Below, piece by piece: positions 59,830 through 64,000 of a stretch of DNA of 64,000 nt. The stretch is from assembly GCF_900478135.1 (NCBI RefSeq), contig NZ_LS483470.1:124001-188000 (forward strand). Direction: 5' to 3'. The position numbers and the translations under genes were made by a program. The notes under the pieces are model-generated. The model was not told the origin of the DNA. It did no database searches and saw only the letters and a list, made by a program, of their open reading frames with translations. The DNA is from Leminorella richardii. GTDB taxonomy: Bacteria; Pseudomonadota; Gammaproteobacteria; Enterobacterales; Enterobacteriaceae. Within the stretch, counting starts at the first letter, position 1, and every line of letters begins with the position of its first letter.

Positions 59830-60939
59830 ATGAAACGGGTTATGGTACTGCTGTGCTGTCTTATGTTTACCGGCCAGGTTTTGGCTGACGAGTGCGGCTG
59901 GCCGCAATGGCAGAGCTTTAAGCGCGACTACGTCAGCCGAGACGGGCGGGTCATTGACCCTGCCGACAGCAAAAACGTAACGACGTCGGAAGGGCAGAGC
60001 TATGCCATGTTTTTCGCGCTGGTTGCCAACGATCGCGATGCCTTCGGTAAGCTGTTTTCCTGGACAGAAAATAATCTGGCTAAAGGCGATCTGGCTGCTT
60101 ATCTTCCCAGCTGGCTGTGGGGCAAGCGCGAGGACGGCAAGTGGGGCGTTCTGGACAGCAATTCGGCTTCCGATGCGGATTTGTGGATTGCCTACTCGCT
60201 GCTTGAAGCAGGTCGGCTATGGCATTCTCGCGTCTATCAAGTAGCCGGCGCGCGGATGCTTAAACGTATAGTAAAAGATGAAGTGGTGAACGTGCCCGGG
60301 CTTGGGAAAATGCTTATGCCCGGTCGGGTCGGTTTTATTGAGGCGGATAAGAGTTGGCGGCTGAATCCAAGCTATCTGCCGCCGCAGCTGTTAGCGCGTT
60401 TAGGGCGAGATAGCCGAGAGATGGCTGAGATTGAAGCCTCAACGCAAAAGATGCTGTTAGAGGCTGCACCAGCGGGCGCGGCGGCTGACTGGATTTTGTG
60501 GGAGAAGGATAAAGGCTGGCGCAGCGATGAGAAAACCGGTGCCAAGGGCGATTATGACGCAATTCGTGTCTACCTCTGGCTGGGGGCACTAGCGGATGAC
60601 GTGCCCCATAAGGCGGAGCTGATTTCTCACTACCAGACAGTGGCTCGACTCACTCAGGAAGGCGGTCTTCCTCCAGAAACGATAGATACCCAAACGGGAA
60701 AAGGTAGCGGCACAGGGCCCATTGGTTTTTCCGCGGCGCTACTGCCCTTTTTAGCAGGTACGCCCGCACAGTCGGTGCAGCGCGAAAGGGTATTAGCCAA
60801 TCTGCCGGGGAAAGATGCCTACTATAACAGCGTGTTGACACTGTTTGGGCTGGGATGGGATCAGCAGCGCTACCGCTTTACTTCACAGGGAGAGTTGCAG
60901 ACGTCTTGGGAGAAAGGCTCATGCGAATCCATCAACTGA
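59830..60939 (+). CDS. bcsZ: Periplasmic endoglucanase BcsZ (GH8)
   Basis: 369 aa, 368 in E. coli. Signal peptide MKRVMVLLCCLMFTGQVLA. A glycoside hydrolase family 8 endo-1,4-beta-glucanase, with the general-acid Glu54 in TSEGQSYAMFF and the base Asp in GDYDAIRVYLWLG near residue 240. It trims cellulose in the periplasm and is needed for normal export. Its end overlaps bcsC by 19 bp. Confidence 0.97.
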   Translation: MKRVMVLLCCLMFTGQVLADECGWPQWQSFKRDYVSRDGRVIDPADSKNVTTSEGQSYAMFFALVANDRDAFGKLFSWTENNLAKGDLAAYLPSWLWGKREDGKWGVLDSNSASDADLWIAYSLLEAGRLWHSRVYQVAGARMLKRIVKDEVVNVPGLGKMLMPGRVGFIEADKSWRLNPSYLPPQLLARLGRDSREMAEIEASTQKMLLEAAPAGAAADWILWEKDKGWRSDEKTGAKGDYDAIRVYLWLGALADDVPHKAELISHYQTVARLTQEGGLPPETIDTQTGKGSGTGPIGFSAALLPFLAGTPAQSVQRERVLANLPGKDAYYNSVLTLFGLGWDQQRYRFTSQGELQTSWEKGSCESIN

Positions 60940-63900
60940 CAATGGCTAATATTATGGTGTGCCGCTATTCTTCTTTGCCGCTTTCTGGGGCATTTTTACA
61001 TCGACTTTCACTGCCTTTAGCTCTGCTTCCGTTCGCGCTTTCTCCGCTTGCCATGGCGGACACAGTCTCTCCCGAGGCCTGGTTACAGGAACAGATCCGT
61101 CTGGGTGAAACGACACACCGAGATGACTTGGTCAAAGAGTCCCTTTATCGACTGGAAAAAATCAGCCCAAATAGCCCTGAAACGCTGTCGGCCCAAATTC
61201 ATTACGCACTGCGTCAAGGGGATGTGGTAAAGGCGACTCAGCTTTTGGATGCATTGGAAAAGCGCGCCCCCAAAAGTGATGTCTACTTAATGGCAAAGCT
61301 GGAAGTGGCGCTTGCCCAGCCAGAGGGGAAAAATCGTCTCCAGCAGGCACGCCTCCTCGTCGCCGGTGGGCAGCTTAGTGAAGCGAAAGCTGCATTTGAT
61401 GAGCTGTTTGCGGGAAAAATGCCGACGCTCGATCTGGCTATAGAGTACTGGACGATGGTTAGCCGTATACCGGGAGAGCAGGATCGTGCCTTGGGCCAGC
61501 TTGAGGCGCTCCAGAAGCGCTATCCCTCATCAAGTTCTTTGGGGATATCTGTGGCGAATACGCTGTTTGCAGAGGGTAAGTCTCAGCAGGCTTATCAGGT
61601 GCTCGAAAGTGTGGCTCGCCACCCAAGCGGGGTGAGCCTCGCTGCTGAGCTATGGTATAGCAAAATTAAAGACGCGCAGGCCAGTGAACAAAGCATCGCT
61701 CAGCTACAGCGTTTTATCTCTGTGTTTGATGGGCAGTCGGAGGCGGCTGAAGCAAGAGCAGAACTGCTGCGTCAGCAGGCGTTAATGAGCGACCCTGCCT
61801 ACCGGGCCAGAGTTCGAGGCTTGGAAATGATAGAAAAGGGTGAAGGGCAGCGCTCTATTGCCTCTCTTCAACAGGCGCTCACCGCGTCGCCCAACGATCC
61901 TGAGTTGCTGATTGCTTTGGGGCAGGCCTATTCCCGCAGCGACAATCGCCAGCGGGCGCTGGCAGAGTTTAACAAGGCAAAAGAGAACGATAAGAGCGGT
62001 GAATATGCGGGCAAGCTAAATAGCCTGATTCAAACGAACCGCTACTGGCTGCTTATTGACAGTGCAGAGAAAGCGCTGAAAAACGGTCAGCCTGAGCGTG
62101 CTGAATCCCTTTATCGTCAGGCAGAAACCGTTGATCCGACAGACGCGCAAAGCCTGATAGGTCGTGGTGACGTAGCGCTGGCGCGCAACGATACGTCAGC
62201 GGCTGAGGCTTTCTATCAGCGCGCCCTGCGGCGAGATCCCAGCAGCGGTAGCGCTGTCCGCTCTTTGGTGGCTTTATATGAAAAACAGTCGCCGGAAAAG
62301 GCTATCGCCTATCTGCAAAGCCTGCCTGCATCAGTGAAAAAAGCCATGAGCGGTAGCCTGAACTCGCTGACGGCAGAAAGTCTGAAACAGCAGGCCGAAG
62401 CGCTGGCGGCGAAGGGCAATCTGCAACAGGCAGAAGAAAAGTATCTTCAGGCGCAGAAGCTGACGCCGGACGATCCATGGCTAGTGTATCGGCTCGCCAA
62501 CGTTATGCAGGAGCGCCAAAGAGGGCGCGAAGCCGATCTCGCGTTTAGCCGAGCGAAGGAGGCGCATCCGCAAAGCGCAGACTGGACCTACGCCTACGCC
62601 CTTTATCTGTCGGGCAGCGGGCGGGATGATTTGGCAACAGAGCAGATTCAGCGGCTGCCGACCCGGCAGTGGGATGACAGCGTGCGCGAGCTTTCTGAAC
62701 GGCTAAAAGCACAGCAAATTATCGCCGAGGCGGAACAGATCCGCACCCAGCAGGGTGAGGACGCAGCGGTAGCCTTTCTTCAGCGCCAGCCTGAAAGCAC
62801 CCGTATCAACCTGACGCTGGCCGAGTGGGCTATGGCGCAAAATGACGCTGCGCGAGCGCAGGAACAGTATCGCTATATTCTGGCGCGAGAGCCAAACAAT
62901 AGGGACGCGCAGTTAGGCAATATTGAAGCCGAGATTGCTGGTGGCCAGCTTGAGGACGCTAAAACCGCGCTGAACGCTTTGCCGTTTAGCGCAGAGGAAA
63001 ATGACCTTGGCACTGCCCGCCGTCTGGCTAACGCCTGGGCTTTGGTAGGGGAACCTGAGAAATCAGAAAGCCTATTTGCTCAAATGATGACTTCAGCAAG
63101 GCAGGCTACGGCTCGACCAGATATGGACCGCGCCCGCTTTCTGCGAGACGCGGCGAGCTCAGCCGGGGCGAACGGGGATCCCAAAGCGGCGTTAGAATCT
63201 TATAAATACGCCATGGCCTCCTACGGCATCATCCCGTCGGCTGACGTGGATGATGAAGATTTCACCTACGCTATGCGGCGAGACGATGCGGACGACTGGC
63301 TTAAGCGGGGCATCAAGTCTGATGCGGAATCTATGTATAAGCAGCAGTCCACGACAGTCACTCTCGATCATGACTACTGGGGTTCCAGTGGTACCAAAGG
63401 TATCTCTGACCTTAAAGCGCAGACCACTATGCTGCACGTTGCTTTCCCTCTTGGGCGGGGCAGCGGATTTTTGCGCACCGATGCGGTCATGATGGACGCG
63501 GGAAGTTTCAAGACGGGAAGCAACGGTAAATATAAAGAGAAATTCGGCACTTGCCGCGAAGTGGGATGCAGTAAGGACAAAAGCCAAAAGGCCACCGGAG
63601 CCAGCGTAGCGGCGGGCTGGCAGGACGACCGCTGGCAGGTAGATCTCGGCACTACGCCAATGGGGTTTGAAGTCGTGGACTGGGTCGGCGGCGTAAGCTA
63701 CAGCAGCGCCTGGCGAGATCTGGGCTGGACCATGACCGCCTCTCGTCGACCCATATCCAGCTCTTTGCTGTCGTTTGGTGGTGCTGTCGATCCCTATACT
63801 GGAACAACCTGGGGCGGTGTGCGTAAAAACGGCGTTCAGCTTGATTTGAGCTATGATCAGGGCGGACCGAGCGGCCTGTGGGGGAACGTTGGCTTTCACC

Positions 63901-64000
63901 AGATTACCGGTAAAAACGTCGCGGATAATGAAAGAGCTCAGGCAATGGCGGGCTACTACTATAAGCTGATTAATGAAACCCATCGTCAGGTGCGCGTTGG
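60921..64000 (+). CDS. bcsC: Cellulose export protein BcsC (C-terminus outside window)
   Basis: The frame opens with ATG 60921, inside the end of bcsZ, with AGAAAGGC upstream, and stays open for 1026 codons to the window edge; I read it through without a stop. A signal peptide (LSLPLALLPFALSPLAMA near residues 28-46) is followed by many TPR units of 34-residue pattern (for example SLIGRGDVALARNDTSAAEAF), then by the start of the C-terminal outer-membrane barrel domain (VTLDHDYWGSSGTKG near residue 815). BcsC carries cellulose across the outer membrane. E. coli BcsC is 1157 aa, so about 130 residues are missing here. Confidence 0.96.
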   Translation, partial: MRIHQLTMANIMVCRYSSLPLSGAFLHRLSLPLALLPFALSPLAMADTVSPEAWLQEQIRLGETTHRDDLVKESLYRLEKISPNSPETLSAQIHYALRQGDVVKATQLLDALEKRAPKSDVYLMAKLEVALAQPEGKNRLQQARLLVAGGQLSEAKAAFDELFAGKMPTLDLAIEYWTMVSRIPGEQDRALGQLEALQKRYPSSSSLGISVANTLFAEGKSQQAYQVLESVARHPSGVSLAAELWYSKIKDAQASEQSIAQLQRFISVFDGQSEAAEARAELLRQQALMSDPAYRARVRGLEMIEKGEGQRSIASLQQALTASPNDPELLIALGQAYSRSDNRQRALAEFNKAKENDKSGEYAGKLNSLIQTNRYWLLIDSAEKALKNGQPERAESLYRQAETVDPTDAQSLIGRGDVALARNDTSAAEAFYQRALRRDPSSGSAVRSLVALYEKQSPEKAIAYLQSLPASVKKAMSGSLNSLTAESLKQQAEALAAKGNLQQAEEKYLQAQKLTPDDPWLVYRLANVMQERQRGREADLAFSRAKEAHPQSADWTYAYALYLSGSGRDDLATEQIQRLPTRQWDDSVRELSERLKAQQIIAEAEQIRTQQGEDAAVAFLQRQPESTRINLTLAEWAMAQNDAARAQEQYRYILAREPNNRDAQLGNIEAEIAGGQLEDAKTALNALPFSAEENDLGTARRLANAWALVGEPEKSESLFAQMMTSARQATARPDMDRARFLRDAASSAGANGDPKAALESYKYAMASYGIIPSADVDDEDFTYAMRRDDADDWLKRGIKSDAESMYKQQSTTVTLDHDYWGSSGTKGISDLKAQTTMLHVAFPLGRGSGFLRTDAVMMDAGSFKTGSNGKYKEKFGTCREVGCSKDKSQKATGASVAAGWQDDRWQVDLGTTPMGFEVVDWVGGVSYSSAWRDLGWTMTASRRPISSSLLSFGGAVDPYTGTTWGGVRKNGVQLDLSYDQGGPSGLWGNVGFHQITGKNVADNERAQAMAGYYYKLINETHRQVRV

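Noticed and set aside
63192..63983. 263-codon minus-strand frame near the right edge
   Set aside because: It lies antisense to bcsC, whose TPR and barrel translation is convincing.

Overview
The window is chromosomal DNA of a gamma-proteobacterium of the order Enterobacterales. The housekeeping proteins (Ppc, ArgECBH, SlmA, Dut, CoaBC, RadC, MutM, WaaA, GpmM, SecB, GpsA, CysE, CpxRA, PfkA, TpiA, DcuB, BcsABZC) have the lengths and hallmark motifs I remember for Escherichia coli. The gene order differs, however: cpxARP-fieF-pfkA-tpiA follows trmL, waaA directly follows waaC, and kbl/tdh, grxC, pyrE, oxyR and bcsEF are missing from their E. coli places. That suggests a family outside Enterobacteriaceae in the strict sense (Yersiniaceae, Hafniaceae or Budviciaceae type). 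The genus cannot be fixed by reading alone.

Layout. 1-1400: the end of a membrane hydrolase gene (DUF457 type) and an unrecognised 345-aa protein. 1400-9060: ppc and argE, divergent from argCBH, with tandem ARG boxes between argE and argC and an unexpected terminator-like hairpin between argB and argH. 9060-25900 is the accessory part: a frameshifted lipoprotein, an autotransporter with a Pro-Asp hinge, an orphan CusF-like copper protein, a di-Mop molybdate-binding protein, a metallo-beta-lactamase-fold hydrolase with a GNAT acetyltransferase, a GlpM-like protein, a 43-aa acidic protein, an orphan beta-propeller protein with a small partner, dcuB-fumB for fumarate respiration, and a three-gene GMC flavoprotein/cytochrome c dehydrogenase operon.

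25900-43900 is core genome: slmA, dut, coaBC, radC, rpmB, rpmG, mutM, coaD, the heptose/Kdo genes waaA-waaC-waaF-hldD, yibQ-envC-gpmM, yibN, secB, gpsA, cysE and trmL. 43900-51600 holds the Cpx envelope-stress module (cpxA, cpxR, divergent cpxP, CpxR boxes and the 3'UTR-derived sRNA CpxQ), then fieF, pfkA with a Cra-like operator, tpiA, yiiQ and fpr. 51680-64000 holds a proline tRNA and a cellulose locus: bcsG on the minus strand and bcsRQABZC on the plus strand, with bcsC running off the window.

The window has no insertion sequence, prophage, CRISPR array or rRNA that I can see. I found no clearly new multi-gene system. The best leads are the orphan genes between 12.9 and 17.7 kb, the argB-argH hairpin, the unexplained 345-aa protein, and the reduced bcs and LPS-core loci. 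Comparisons with E. coli are from memory; no database search was run.
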